Below, in pieces: positions 1 through 10,314 of a stretch of 64,000 bases of DNA. A program made the position numbers and the translations under genes. The notes below the pieces were generated by a model. That model saw only the letters and a list, made by a program, of their open reading frames with translations, had not been told where the DNA came from and made no database searches. Position 1 is the stretch's first letter. Every line of letters begins with the position of its first letter. The stretch spans positions 27,823,362 to 27,887,361 of the forward strand of contig OX235262.1 of assembly GCA_944472135.2 (NCBI GenBank), in the 5' to 3' direction. The DNA is from Trichobilharzia regenti (lineage: Eukaryota > Platyhelminthes > Trematoda > Strigeidida > Schistosomatidae).

Positions 1-129
1 TTTTTGATGTGGTTTTGTTCTCTGAGCTGGATGGTTAATTTGTGAAGCTTTCATCACCCTATTGGGTGACATCTTCAGCGCATACTTCAATTTGAAGTGA
101 GCTTTTAGATTTCTCCACGAGTTCATCAA

Positions 130-378
130 TCATCTCTCCTGTTGGATGACCTTGGACGTTGGTTTGTGTACGACGTCAACTCCTAAAGGTTTGAAGAGTC
201 TTGTAGTGATTTCTGAGATATGCTTTATGTATGGTAAGGCGATTTTCTTTGTGCTTACCTTGGTGGCTTTTGCTTTGGTAGGTTGGCTTGAGGGTATATG
301 TCTCTTGATGAAATTCCGTGGATATCCATTCTTTTGGAAGACGTTCATGAGATACTTTTCTTCAATTTTCCTTAAGGA
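130..378 (-). pseudogene. PLE linker between reverse transcriptase and endonuclease
   Basis: The minus frame contains NGYPRNFI, the hallmark that follows the PLE reverse transcriptase, then a lysine-rich stretch and SEITTRLFKPLGVDV, ending in a stop at 130. The same block occurs on the plus strand of PLE-D (7,140-7,390), which confirms the family. The sequence leaves the normal order after HKPTSK and runs into the 3' untranslated region, which is an internal deletion of the endonuclease. Confidence 0.75.
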
Positions 379-381
379 AAA

Positions 382-877
382 ACCAACAGAGTCGCTGCAC
401 TCAATTCTATGTCAACCAAAAGACTCAACAGCGAAAGTAGACAAAACCAACATCATCTACAAAATAAATTGCAACAACTGCGAAAAACACTATATTGGCC
501 AAAGTGGACGTCCCCTTCGTCTTCGTATCCACGAACATAAGCTAGCCGTCAAAAGACATGATATCCACTCGCTCATTTCACTACACACAGACAACCACGG
601 ACATCAATTCGACTGGGACAACGTTCAAATAATAGGCAGAGGAAACAACAAGCATGCTAGAGAATATTTAGAAGCTTGGCAATCCAGTGAATCATCAATC
701 ATTAGACACATCGAGATAGACAAAATTTACCAGCCAATAAGAAGGAAACTTCACACACAAATGGTCAAAGTTCAAGTCAAAGAAACAATCAGTTCCAATA
801 CAAGTGGCCTAGAAGGTGTGAAAACATACAAAAACAACAAATCACGTCCAAGGTCATCCAACAGGAGAGATGATTGA
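382..877 (+). pseudogene. PLE GIY-YIG endonuclease domain (orphan)
   Basis: The frame reads NIIYKINCNNCEKHYIGQSG and then RPLRLRIHEHK, the paired-cysteine and YIG signature of the PLE-type GIY-YIG nuclease. It continues through SLHTDNHGHQFDWDNV and a tail rich in K and S, and stops at 877. In an intact PLE this domain nicks the target DNA to prime reverse transcription. The open frame begins upstream at 146, but the part before about 382 is antisense to the inverted arm and is not PLE protein. No reverse transcriptase precedes it, so it is an isolated domain. Confidence 0.75.
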
Positions 878-1006
878 TGAACTCGTGGAGAAATCTAAAA
901 GCTCACTTCAAATTGAAGTATGCGCTGAAGATGTCACCCAATAGGGTGATGAAAGCTTCACAAATTAACCATCCAGCTCAGAGAACAAAACCACATCAAA
1001 ATCATC

Positions 1007-1267
1007 CACCTGAGCTACAAATCATCTCTATCATATCATGGATCTGTGTTACAAAAGGAGTGATAATCTTTCGTTATAAGATAATGTAAATTATTCTTAT
1101 CTCTTATTAAATATTCATAATGTCATTCCTGATACATTAGTGAAAATCAGTCCATCTCTCTCTCTCTCACTCTCTCTGATGTTTATGTAAAATCTTTCAA
1201 TCACTCAAAAGTTTTTAATCTTCAGAAACTATATTTTTGTAGTTGTTTTTTTCTGAAATAATGAAGA
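1007..1267. other. No gene recognised
   Basis: AT-rich spacer between PLE-A and PLE-B. It holds a short CT-rich simple repeat at about 1,153-1,178. I see no coding signal. Confidence 0.6.
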
Positions 1268-2034
1268 TCTTCAAAAGAACAGATACTGAACAAAGAGTAC
1301 TCTTTCGATAACCCCTTCATCATCAGGTTGTACACTTATATACACATTATAGTGAATGAATGAATTATTGTTATGAACAACATTAATGTTGTTGTTTAAA
1401 TAACATCGAATCAATAATACTGTTAGATTACAGCTGAATAGCATCAAAATAACAAAAAGCTGAATGTCAGAAAACATTAGGAAAGATTATATTACAAATT
1501 GCTCTAGTAAACTGATTTTTCGTGCTCGAGATCATCTCCCAGCATGGTTAAGTAAAGGTGTAGTTAAAACTACTAACACTTCGATACTGGACCATCTGGT
1601 GCAAACCGGCCACAAAGCCAGCCAGCATTGAAGAATCCTTCTCTATAATCCACCGGGTGTCTAATAAATTGCCAAAATCACCGAAGCACCACATGTTACA
1701 AACAGAAGAGGCTGTTGCAAACAACCAGTGCTCTGTGTTCAAAAGAAGCAAGTCTAGCCTCTACTACTGCCCTGGCCGGTCTTCAGTAGAGACTATAAAT
1801 TCATGAATTTGTAATATTATCTTTCCTAATGTGTTTTCTGACATTCAGCTTTTTGTTATGTTGATGCTGTTGAACTGTAATCTAACAATATTGTTGATTC
1901 GATGTTATTTAAACAACATTAATGTTGTTCATAACACTAATTCATTCACTACAATTTATATATAACTGTAGAGCCTGATGATGAAGGGGTCATCGAAAAG
2001 TGTACTCTTTTTTCAGTATCCATTCTTTTGAAAA
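1268..2034. mobile_element. Fold-back PLE derivative PLE-B
   Basis: Left arm 1,268-1,500 and right arm about 1,806-2,034 are inverted copies of about 230 bp with scattered differences. The centre (1,502-1,790) encodes the C-terminal part of a PLE endonuclease on the plus strand. Both arms contain CTGATGATGAAGGGGT, then CATCGAAA (TATCGAAA in the left arm), followed by a palindrome around AGAGTACTCT. That order resembles a type I hammerhead with a palindromic stem III. Stem II is out of register by two bases in my folding, so activity is uncertain. The copy lacks a reverse transcriptase and must be non-autonomous. Confidence 0.75.
1502..1790 (+). pseudogene. PLE endonuclease C-terminal fragment
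   Basis: Across stops and frame changes one reads HLPAWLSKGVVKT, ILDHLVQTGHKAS, a run like YNPPG, then LCVQKKQV and LLLPW. This matches block for block the end of the long PLE-N protein (IVRRLIDTGRKVD ... LCVQKEV ... SLPW). It is a decayed remnant with several in-frame stops and no separate function. Confidence 0.65.
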
Positions 2035-2394
2035 TTTTAATGGGCATTTTTAATCAGTTATAATGAAGATCTTTAGCTTGGGTGGATATTTTTGGTATTT
2101 TCATGTCTGATCGCCTGAATGGTTTAACCTTTGAAAAAGATTTACTTATCTCATAAAATTTATCACAAAGTGACAATAACCAGAAAAACTCAGTGATAGG
2201 GGACAGATATCTATCTAGGGTTTCATTATTAGTAAAGACTAACTAGTCCATTACAGATCAACCTGAAAACTGTTTGGTGTGACCTGTGATACTTTGAAAA
2301 CTACTCACCTCCATTTAAATTAATCCATTATGCATTAGTAATTAGTTTCGGGGGAAAGGGTTCTACCTAAATAAGTATGACTACATTCACTCAC
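2035..2394. other. No gene recognised
   Basis: AT-rich spacer with no coding signal or repeat that I recognise. Confidence 0.5.
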
Positions 2395-2605
2395 CATGCG
2401 TCGGTGGCACAGCTATTAGGACGCTTGCCAATTATGCATATGGTCCGGGTTTCGATCCTCGGCCGAGCCAGAAATAATGCCGGTAAAGAGGAAAGTTTGG
2501 GCATGAGGCTAGCGACATCATCCTGTAAAATTAAATAATGCTATAGAAACTTCAAGCCACTAGCTTGAAGTCCTACGTTCCACTGAGGAACGTGAAGGAA
2601 AACAG
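2395..2605 (+). mobile_element. tRNA-derived SINE with LINE-like tail (SINE-C)
   Basis: The head carries an A-box-like GGTGGCACAG and a B-box-like GGGTTTCGATCC, the internal RNA polymerase III promoter of tRNA-derived SINEs. The body (GAAATAATGCCGGTAAAGAG) and the tail recur at 47,455-47,647 (plus) and 45,057-45,290 (minus). The tail, CTTGAAGTCCTACGTTCC then GAGGAACGTGAAGGA, resembles the 3' end of the RTE element at 61,428-61,470. It is probably mobilised by that LINE. Confidence 0.7.
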
Positions 2606-3054
2606 CAGTTATAAATCCATATAGAATAAAATACAAATAACCAGTAAAGGTAAATGAAAATTATATCGGGAACTGCATTGAAGCACATATATAAGATGGA
2701 ATAATATTCCGTCATGTGCAGCTATTCACAAAATAACATAAAATATCAGTATACAGCTGAGTGACATTCAAATGTACTTATAGCTAAGAGAATATAAGAT
2801 TCATTGGAGAGTGGGGTTGGCGGTTAATTACGTGTGATATAACGCAACTGGTTCACACAGGAGATGAAAACTAGTTAATATGAATAACACTATCTTACAC
2901 ACCATGCACCATCGACTCAAATTAATCATATCGATGTAAATTAACTTTTAATTTCAACAGTTTTTACTCAAATGTTATGAAATTCTACATCGAAAATGTT
3001 ATCACGTAATCAATGATTTTATAATATTTCATTCTGTCTTTGTTAGATGTCATC
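2606..3054. other. No gene recognised
   Basis: AT-rich sequence with no coding or RNA signal that I recognise. Confidence 0.5.
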
Positions 3055-3480
3055 ACTTGTAAGCGAAAAGCGACAACCTGAGGGGAATAGTCACCGAAGA
3101 CGAATGAACACACAGGATACACTGATAATGGAAACAAATGACCAGCAATAACAAGCACCATTCACAATTAATGAGTAAAATTTAAAAGAGGACGTCTCTT
3201 CCACTTATCTGAACAACTAGCATCCTTTCGACTGCACAGAAGACAGATCAGGATGTCAAAGCTAGCTAGTATCTTGAGAACGAAACAGACGTTACTTACG
3301 CTTAAATTAGCGTGGAGTTCCTCAGTAACTAACAGAAGCAACAACATCTGAATTTTCAACACTATCAAGTCAATGCTTCTATAGAGCAAGAAGCTTATCG
3401 CACGCGTCACAGAAAGCAATTCCGACAGCCTTCTGAAGACTGTTATCAACATGGACACTCAGCAGAGATCTTCTTAGCCA
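3055..3480 (+). mobile_element. Old RTE LINE fragment (C-terminal region)
   Basis: Broken plus-strand frames retain an EDVSSTYL-like block, then FSTLSSQCFYRA-like and SHASQKAIPTAF-like blocks. These align in order with the region after the palm domain of the intact RTE protein at 61,431-63,446 (TSFTYL, RIFNSNVKSVLLYG). There are many stops, and the 3' tail is missing. Confidence 0.5.
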
Positions 3481-4204
3481 ATGAGAAACTACAAGCCATC
3501 CAGAATACTGGTGAACATTGATCTTGCGATATACACTGACATTTCACAGGCCAAACACTTATAGTACACCAGAAAGCATTTTTATCCAGCCGTTTTATTC
3601 TCATCAAAAGAGAAATAATTTTTGTATTCACTTATCCAACATTTGTCAAACGCGTATACTATGAACGCTGGTTTTTCATCTGATGAATATACCTTGTAAA
3701 AAAAGAGATAACTCATTGGTGAGAAATAAGCAACTTCCTAGATGGTGTTGCATTTTACAAGTCGTTGTTTCACACATGTTTTCCAGCTCTGACTACTTCC
3801 ACTTACAAGTTATGAGGAGGAGACTTCATAGTTGATCCACTGGTTTTTAATCTAAGAGCCCACGAATTACAAATCCCCTACCCGAGTAAGATCTATGACA
3901 TTCCTGTCGGTTGAACTGCATAAAACAAGTGATATAATGATGACTACGAAATTCCATATCGATCAGACTCCCAGTGGGATCATCAAGTTGTCAACAAGAT
4001 ATTCACTGGTGGATTCACGATCTCCTGGAATGAACATATCCTAAGAAGGAAGGGTCTGTTGTTGACATACAACTGGCGGGGTGACCAGAATCCGAATTAT
4101 GAAGACATCACCCGCATATCTGCATAATGTTACTTTTTTCCTATCAGATTTTCATGCTTTTGGAATTCTGACTGAATGTATTAATTTGGTCCCCTGTCGA
4201 AGAA
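3481..4204. other. No gene recognised
   Basis: AT-rich sequence with no coding or repeat signal that I can assign. Confidence 0.45.
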
Positions 4205-4880
4205 TTACTGTACTTGAATAAAGCAAGAATAGCAGTGGTTTTCGCACAATAAAATGGTACTATCATTTACTTTACTGACTTCTCATCAGCTGCTTACATC
4301 CCATAGTCATTATTAATTATATCTACAAAAACAATTTTAACATACTTGCACAGAGTTCATTCTGAAACAAAAATCAATCAATATATCCATTGAGTAATAA
4401 TATATATGATAATATTAAACACTATTCCGAACAACAATGATTACACACAATGGAAACTTTTAGCATTTCACATTCGGAGGAAAGAGAGGTGAAAATATCC
4501 AGTTACCAGGGCAAAGAAAGGCTGATAACTGTTTCTTTCTGAAAGCACAAATCACGTTTCAGGCACTTGATAGAGATGGCTTCAGCAAACTTGAGGAGAA
4601 TTGAGCTCTTTCAACTAAACGATTTTGTGACATCTACCTCATGACCCATATCAAGAAGATGCCTGGAGATGGCACTGTTCAAAGCATTTGTTCCCTTTAG
4701 ACATAAGCTTAGAAAATCGTAGATATGCCCTTCTTTCTGTCCTTCTAATGTAACTGCTCGCGCAGATACATATAAATTTGTATATACAGTTGGAGTTAAC
4801 ATGAGAAGGATATCTATCGAAATAAATGTTGGTACCACTTTGTTCTGTAAAAACTGTTGTCCTTGCTTTACTCGAATTCA
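4205..4880 (-). mobile_element. PLE-C, 5'-truncated copy of the PLE-N family
   Basis: The minus strand encodes DRYPSHVN-like, VYTNLYVSA-like and LCLKGTNALNSAISRHLLD blocks, the endonuclease part of the PLE-N protein. The first two lie in different, frame-shifted registers. The 3' flank (4,205-4,350) matches 41,771-41,905. That includes an inverted copy of coding sequence from the start of the retained PLE-N reading frame. A shared 3' structure in two independent insertions means the inverted segment was copied as part of the element. Reverse transcriptase is absent. Confidence 0.7.
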
Positions 4881-5385
4881 TTAAGCAGGATAAATGTATG
4901 AAATTACTGTACTCATTGAGAAATAATTGCTTTCTCTCAGGTGTGTTAAGGCGTGTTAATGCTTTGTCAGAATGTGTGACTTAACACATATTATTAGTTG
5001 CTCACTGCCCAAGAGCGCCTATAAAATCAAACAGATTCATTCTGGAATACTACTCCACACAGTCACTTTGCTTCTCTTTGTCAACTACTTGACTGTTTGG
5101 CACTTAACCTAGTTTGTAGGATTTGCAATGTTTACCATATACCCTTTATCATATTCGCAATCGTTGGATTCATTTTCGTTTGTTGACTATGTATTGTATT
5201 TCTGACAACATGAGGTGCTTTGAAGGTACAAGATTCAAGCCACTTGTCTTGTTAGTAATTGTCTAGAGAATAATCAGTGAGGTATTTCAGAAGCTACCGA
5301 GCATTGTTTTCATCTTTGCGCTTCTATCGTTCAATATCATTTATTTGGATTCTCGATAGAGTTTTCGGCAGATACATTTCTTTGG
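4881..5385. other. No gene recognised
   Basis: Spacer between PLE-C and the RTE endonuclease fragment. No signal seen. Confidence 0.45.
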
Positions 5386-5673
5386 TTAGCTCTCGGTGTG
5401 CGTGTGGTTATCTTCTGGGTGACCGGAGTAGATCACTGACTCACTCGTTGACAATTTGGTGAGTCCATTCCTGTTCCATCTGCTTTCACATATTCCCAGC
5501 ACTTGGATTCCGTATCTTTTCGTCTCGTTGGCGATCTGAGCAGCCTTGCCAATCTCGTACATAGTTCGGACGTTTCGTGTCCCCACACAGACTTTTTCTT
5601 TTGGTGCAAAGAGGTTCATCGTACTGAAGTTTCTGTAGCAATTTTGTTTACAGGGTGAGGTTGCTGGCCTCAC
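5386..5673 (-). pseudogene. RTE LINE apurinic-like endonuclease, N-terminal fragment
   Basis: The minus frame reads GTRNVRTMYEIGKAAQIANE, then GIQVLGICESRWNRNG and YSGHPEDNH. These are the first motifs of the exonuclease-endonuclease-phosphatase domain of RTE retrotransposons, in which the usual form is TWNVRT and the Glu of CESRW binds metal. Here W of TWN is replaced by R. The fragment ends soon after SGH, so the catalytic core is lost. It is the 5' portion of an element, while most RTE pieces here are 3' ends. Confidence 0.75.
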
Positions 5674-6603
5674 GCCTGAGAAAGGAATTGTTACGTTAAG
5701 ATATAGTTTAGAGAGAAGGGTTGCTCCTCTTAAAACCAGGAAAACTAAGAATAAAACAATCAGAAAAACACCAGCAAAAGGAAACTAATTTACAGCAAAA
5801 AGGGCAACAAGTGGCAACAACAATACAATACAACATACAATACAGTTAAGCACAGTTAACTAAAATGATACCAAAACCATAAACTCACTGACTTGGGCCA
5901 ACTTGAACATATAAATCCAACAATATATACAATTACAGATATGAGTTAGTGTTAAAAATTCACAAAATGCCAAACAGTTAGTTACAGGTATTAGTAGTCA
6001 ACAATATTATATCCACAGCTTAAGTGTTCGAAAGTAAACGGATTGCAATAATTTCCAGAACTTCATGGTGAGAAACAACAAGGAAATGAGAGTTTTATGT
6101 ATCTAAGCAAAATCTAGAGCACTAATCGAAAAGCGCGGGGACTACGCTTCTAACTGGCTCTAACTGTGTATATCAGTTTACTTGTCGCCGCCGAAGCATG
6201 TACATTAGAAGACCTGAGACAAGGACCTATCTTGGATTTTCTAAACATATATCGAATAGTTTGCGATGAAGAGGAAGTAAATCTTTGAGCGGTACATTTG
6301 AATGACACTAGATATCAGGCAGACACCTTGAATCCCTTTAAAATAATAGGTAAACAAGTAGGCTAAAGTCTCTCGAAATTCTCAGAAACCATCTCTATTA
6401 AACGGTTTAGACCTGAATCATGTATTCAAAAAAGGAGCTGTGGTAAGACTCTACATCTTGGAAACTTGTTTTTTTAGTCACAAATAATTATATCATAGTT
6501 TAGCAAATGTTAACATCGATTTCTTTCCACTCTTGCTCAATAATATCATTACTAATTAAAATTCATGTCTCATATATCTGATATCAAATTAAATGAGCCT
6601 AAT
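5674..6603. other. No gene recognised; possibly RTE 5' leader
   Basis: The part just above 5,673 would be the 5' leader of the minus-strand RTE. The rest is AT-rich with no signal that I recognise. Confidence 0.35.
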
Positions 6604-6683
6604 AGTATTCTCTGAGCTGATTAGTTTAGTTGTGGAGCTTTCGTCGTCCCCCTTCTGGACAACATCCCCTTTCAGCGCAATTT

Positions 6684-7040
6684 TTAGCATAAAGCGAAAT
6701 GGTTTAAATCTGATTTTAAACACTTTTTGATGAAATTTTGTGGATAACCATTCTTTTTGAAGACCATTAGTAGGTATTTTTCTTCCATTCTTTTCAACTC
6801 GGGAGTGACACAGTGTGTTTGAATTCTTTTAAACAACGTCTGCACACAGTTCGTTTTATGAATAATTGGATTATTGTTAGTATAGTCGAGTATTTGATTT
6901 GTGTGCGTTGATTTTCTATATACTTGTGTTTCTAAATTTCCTGTGTTGGTTCTCCTGATTAGGACATCTAAAAACCGGTTTTTGTTGTCTAATTCTTCTT
7001 CTCTTGTGAATTTGATATCTTCAAATAGAAAATATAGAAA
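6684..7040 (-). pseudogene. PLE fragment, end of reverse transcriptase and linker
   Basis: The minus frame reads ELDNKNRFLDVLIRRTN, QVYRKSTHTNQILDY, VQTLFKRIQTHC and KKNGYPQNFIKKCLKS. These are the post-palm motifs of PLE reverse transcriptases (FLD..I.R, YRK.TH...YL, NGYP..FI). The frame then leaves PLE protein and ends in the 3' untranslated arm. The first residues above about 7,025 are antisense to the plus half. Confidence 0.75.
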
Positions 7041-7779
7041 ATCAACGCACACAGATCAAATACTCGACTATACTAGCAATAATCCAATTACTCACAAGAG
7101 AAACTGTGTGCAGACATTGTTTAAGAGAATTCAAACACACAGTAGTACTCGAGAGCTGAAAAGAATGGAAGAAAAATACCTACTAATGGTCTTCAAAAAG
7201 AATGGTTATCCACAAAATTTCATCAAAAAGTGTTTAAAGTCGAATCACAACACCAACAAGGAACCACCACCAAAGACCAAAAAGAAATTCATCCTACCAT
7301 GCATCAGAAATATCTCTGAAATAACAGCTAGAATATTGAAACCGTTTGATATAGATATAGCACACAAGCCAGCCAGTCAAATCGCTTAATTCGATATTAT
7401 GCAAACCAAAAGATCCAACAGAAAAAGGAGATAAAATTAAAAGCATTTACAAAATAAATTGTATGAACTGTAACAGACATTACACCGGCCAGAGTCGGCG
7501 TCCCCTTCGAATTAGAATCCAAGAACACAAATCAACCGTGAAAAGACACGATATATATATTCCTGTTTTATATCAATGGACACAGACAATTATGGACATC
7601 AATTTGGGTGGGATAATGTCAAAATCTTAGACAGAGGAAACACCAAAAGTGCCAGGGAATTCCTAGAAGCCTGGTACTCAAAGAAATATGCAATTAGCAA
7701 ACACGTTAATATAGACCAAATATACCAACTAATAAAAAGTAAATCAGGTGACGAGAAAATTGATTATCCAAGCCAATAG
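7028..7779 (+). pseudogene. PLE fragment, linker plus GIY-YIG endonuclease
   Basis: Plus-strand frames give YRKSTHTDQILDYTSNNP, KKNGYPQNFIKKCLKS and ARILKPFDIDIAHKP. After a stop at 7,387 come INCMNCNRHYTGQS-like, RPLRIRIQEHKS-like and MDTDNYGHQFGWDNVKILD. The YIG motif has drifted to YTG, and frame breaks separate linker and endonuclease, so the copy is inactive. The same family as PLE-A. Confidence 0.75.
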
Positions 7780-7970
7780 AAAAGGATCGATACCTATGTA
7801 AAGATAGTTACCGGGAGACGCAATTATATCACTCATGAAAATTTAAATCATTTCACTTCATGCTAAAAATTGCGCTGAAGATGTTGTCCAGCAGGGGGAC
7901 GACGAAAGCTCCGCAACTAAACCAACCAGCTCAGACAACACTATTGATTGCAAATCATCCACCTGAGCTA

Positions 7971-8539
7971 AAAATCTTCTCTATTATTTTAAATGAGCCT
8001 AACTCACAGGAGTTTATCATTTCTCATTTGTTTATTGACAATCTTTTACTATCCCCATATATTCTTGCAATTTCTGTACCTCAATATCTTGTTGCTACCC
8101 TACCTTGCCACCGGTCTGTTTTTTCATGCAATTCGATAATGGAAATTCAAAAACATTTTACATTATACCGACTAGACATTCTGATTCCTCCATACATCGT
8201 GGTTACTCTGAATTATTTTTCCAATTTTTTGGTTTCCAATGATCTAAAGTATACTAAAACTGTAATGAGACGACTAACTTTCAGTAGTCAGTTTGTACAC
8301 AGTTGAGAAGATACTGACGATTTTCACCTTGCTCCATTTTTTGTTATTGGTTTTCTTTAAAATAACACCACTCATGTCGAAAATTCTGACAATATGTCGA
8401 ATAAAATAAGAAAATCAGGAATTCGAATGCATAACATTCATTCTGTACCCGTAAAAGATACGCGGATTGGTAACAATATTATTTATTGACACCTTAATGC
8501 ACAGATATGGATAAAATACGTCTAGAGTACAGTAGAAGC
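7971..8539. other. No gene recognised
   Basis: AT-rich spacer. A 148-residue open frame (7,860-8,306) overlaps the PLE-D 3' arm and shows no family features. Confidence 0.45.
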
Positions 8540-8610
8540 TTAGAACAAGACATATAAGCGAACAATATTGTTTTCAATTAGATCATCTTAAGGCTTTACT
8601 CTAATTTACA
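8540..8610 (-). repeat. Left inverted terminus of PLE-E
   Basis: Read on the minus strand it parallels the right end: AAAGC, a drifted core CTTAAGATGATCTAATT, GAAA, the palindrome ACAATATTGT, TC, then GCTTATATG. In this arm GCTT can pair with AAGC to make stem I, which the right arm has lost. CTGANGA has become CTTAAGA here, so neither arm alone is a complete ribozyme. Confidence 0.7.
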
Positions 8611-8681
8611 TAGATTTACATATAAAAAATTTTGATTATCGACGGTGATTTTGTGGATCAAATAATAGTAATAATAATAAT

Positions 8682-10060
8682 GTGGCAGCCTACAACCGTC
8701 TTAAACCTACTGGAAGTAATACTTCACGATTCTATGGTCTGCCCAAAGTACATAAACCGGGAATTCCTCTTCGTCCAGTCCTAGATATATCTAATTCCAC
8801 CTACCATGGAGTGGCAAAGTGGCTAGGTGAACTCCTCCAACCGTTACACAAGATGGTAGTAAATCATAGTGTTGAAGACGTTTTTGAATTCATTGCTAAG
8901 GTAGATGATATCAATGTAAATGGGAAACAAATGCTATCCTTAGATGCAGCATCACTGTTCACCAATGTACCACTTATGGAAACTGTGGAATTCATATGCC
9001 GACAGGTACCAGAAAAACAGTTCGACATCGGAATTCCAGTTATTAGTCTGAAAGAGTTGCATTTAAGATGCACTATGAATGTACACTTCACTCACATTCA
9101 ACAACCTTTATTACAGACAAATCGACGGACGGTATTGCCATGGGTTCTCCATTGGGGCCAATTTTGGCAGATTTCTTTCTTGCTAAGGTTGATTATGGTC
9201 CATTGAAACAGGTAATAGAAAAAACTGATTCTTACTTTCGCTATGTTGATGATATGTTTATTATTTTTGATGTGAAAGCTGACAAGAATGAAATGTTAAT
9301 AAAATTTAATGAGGCACATCCACCACTCATCTTTACTTGTGAAGAAGAACATGATGGTAGACTACATTTCCTAGACATCCAATTGAGCAGAAGAGAGGAT
9401 GGTTCACTCAAGAGAGATGTCTGTAGAAAACCTACATCTGTAGGACAATATACACATTTCCTCAGTTTTGTAACAATCCGATACAAAGTCAATTTGTTCA
9501 AATACCTCACGAATACAGCAAGACGTATGTGTACAAATGACTCCCTACAAAATGAGTTAGGATACATCCAAAATACGCTGGTCCAATAGGGTTATCCTAG
9601 TAGATTTGTAAGGAGACACATGAACACCAAGTACAATAAAGAGAAACTGATAACAGTTGAAAAGAAACAACTGTTCATGAAATTACAATTTAATGGGGAC
9701 GTGGCTAAAGAAGTCTTACATCTGAGATTATCGAGAGCTATAAAACGGACTTTTACTGCCGCCACCTTTTGTCTGTCATTTTCCAACCGACCAATTATGA
9801 TTGCTCAAGTGAAAGACAAGCTACCTAGCTGTGCCACTTTTATGTGTGTATCTATAAATTCAGTCACTCTTGTGAAGAGAGCTATATAGGGTGAACAACT
9901 AGACAGCTTAACAAACCCATTAATGAGCATCTCCCTTCATGGTTTGGAAAAGGCCAAATAAAATTTATAAGAAGCTCTGTTTTGCTTCATATGATTGATA
10001 GCGGTCTCCAAGCGGACAAAAATAGTGCTTTCAAAGTTATCTATCGCATTCCATCGAGCC
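8682..10060 (+). pseudogene. PLE reverse transcriptase and GIY-YIG endonuclease, frameshifted
   Basis: Reverse transcriptase motifs appear in order. They are RFYGLPKVHKPGIPLRPV, then LSLDAASLFTNVPL in the first frame (to about 9,070). After a frameshift come GIAMGSPLGPILADFF, the catalytic FRYVDDMFII (YVDD), LHFLDIQLSR, CRKPTSVGQYTHF and, after a stop at 9,587-9,589, GYPSRFV. The endonuclease (about 9,835-10,060) needs another frame change: CIYKFSHSCEESYIG, a stop, then TTRQLNKPINEHLPSWF and VLLHMIDSG. Catalytic residues are intact but the frame is not, so no functional protein is expected. A PLE normally makes a single long polyprotein. Confidence 0.85.
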
Positions 10061-10314
10061 TTTAGAACGGAATTTAGATTCGTCTTTTACACATAGCCGA
10101 AGCTATGGGAATTCAAGAGAATAATCCTGGTCTTTGCATACAAAAGAAGTTTTTCTAACTTTGTCTCTCCCTTGGCCTAAGTGAATTCTATTCAAAACCC
10201 TCCCACCCTTTCTTATCATCCCTCTCCTTCGTACTTTTATGATATTTATTTAAACTCTGATTATCTGTCCACTTTACCTTTAGTATTACGTAGCTTTTAA
10301 GATTTGACCTAATT

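Larger units (their letters stand above)
1..1006. mobile_element. Penelope-like element PLE-A, head-to-head inverted copy
   Basis: Positions 1-160 are the reverse complement of about 844-1006, and the left arm may continue beyond the window. Between the arms, the minus strand (about 378 down to 130) encodes the stretch that precedes the endonuclease in PLEs. The plus strand from about 382 encodes the GIY-YIG endonuclease and continues into the 3' untranslated arm. The minus copy jumps straight from the linker into the 3' region, so it has lost the endonuclease, while the plus copy has it but lacks the reverse transcriptase. The two halves therefore meet head to head at about 380. The whole would fold into one long hairpin. 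It is a dead derivative, not an autonomous element. Confidence 0.8.
6604..7970. mobile_element. Penelope-like element PLE-D, second head-to-head inverted copy
   Basis: The minus half (6,604 to about 7,025) and plus half (about 7,028-7,970) meet head to head. Positions 6,604-6,705 are inverted relative to about 7,845-7,960 (3' untranslated region), and 6,706-6,920 relative to about 7,080-7,235 (linker). As in PLE-A, the minus half jumps from the linker (KKCLKS) directly into the 3' region and so lacks the endonuclease, which is present only on the plus half. Two independent insertions with the same architecture argue against a chance rearrangement. Confidence 0.8.

Noticed and set aside
146..381. 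N-terminal part of the 243-residue plus frame as protein
   Set aside because: It is the antisense of the inverted PLE arm. Only the part from about 382 is PLE endonuclease.
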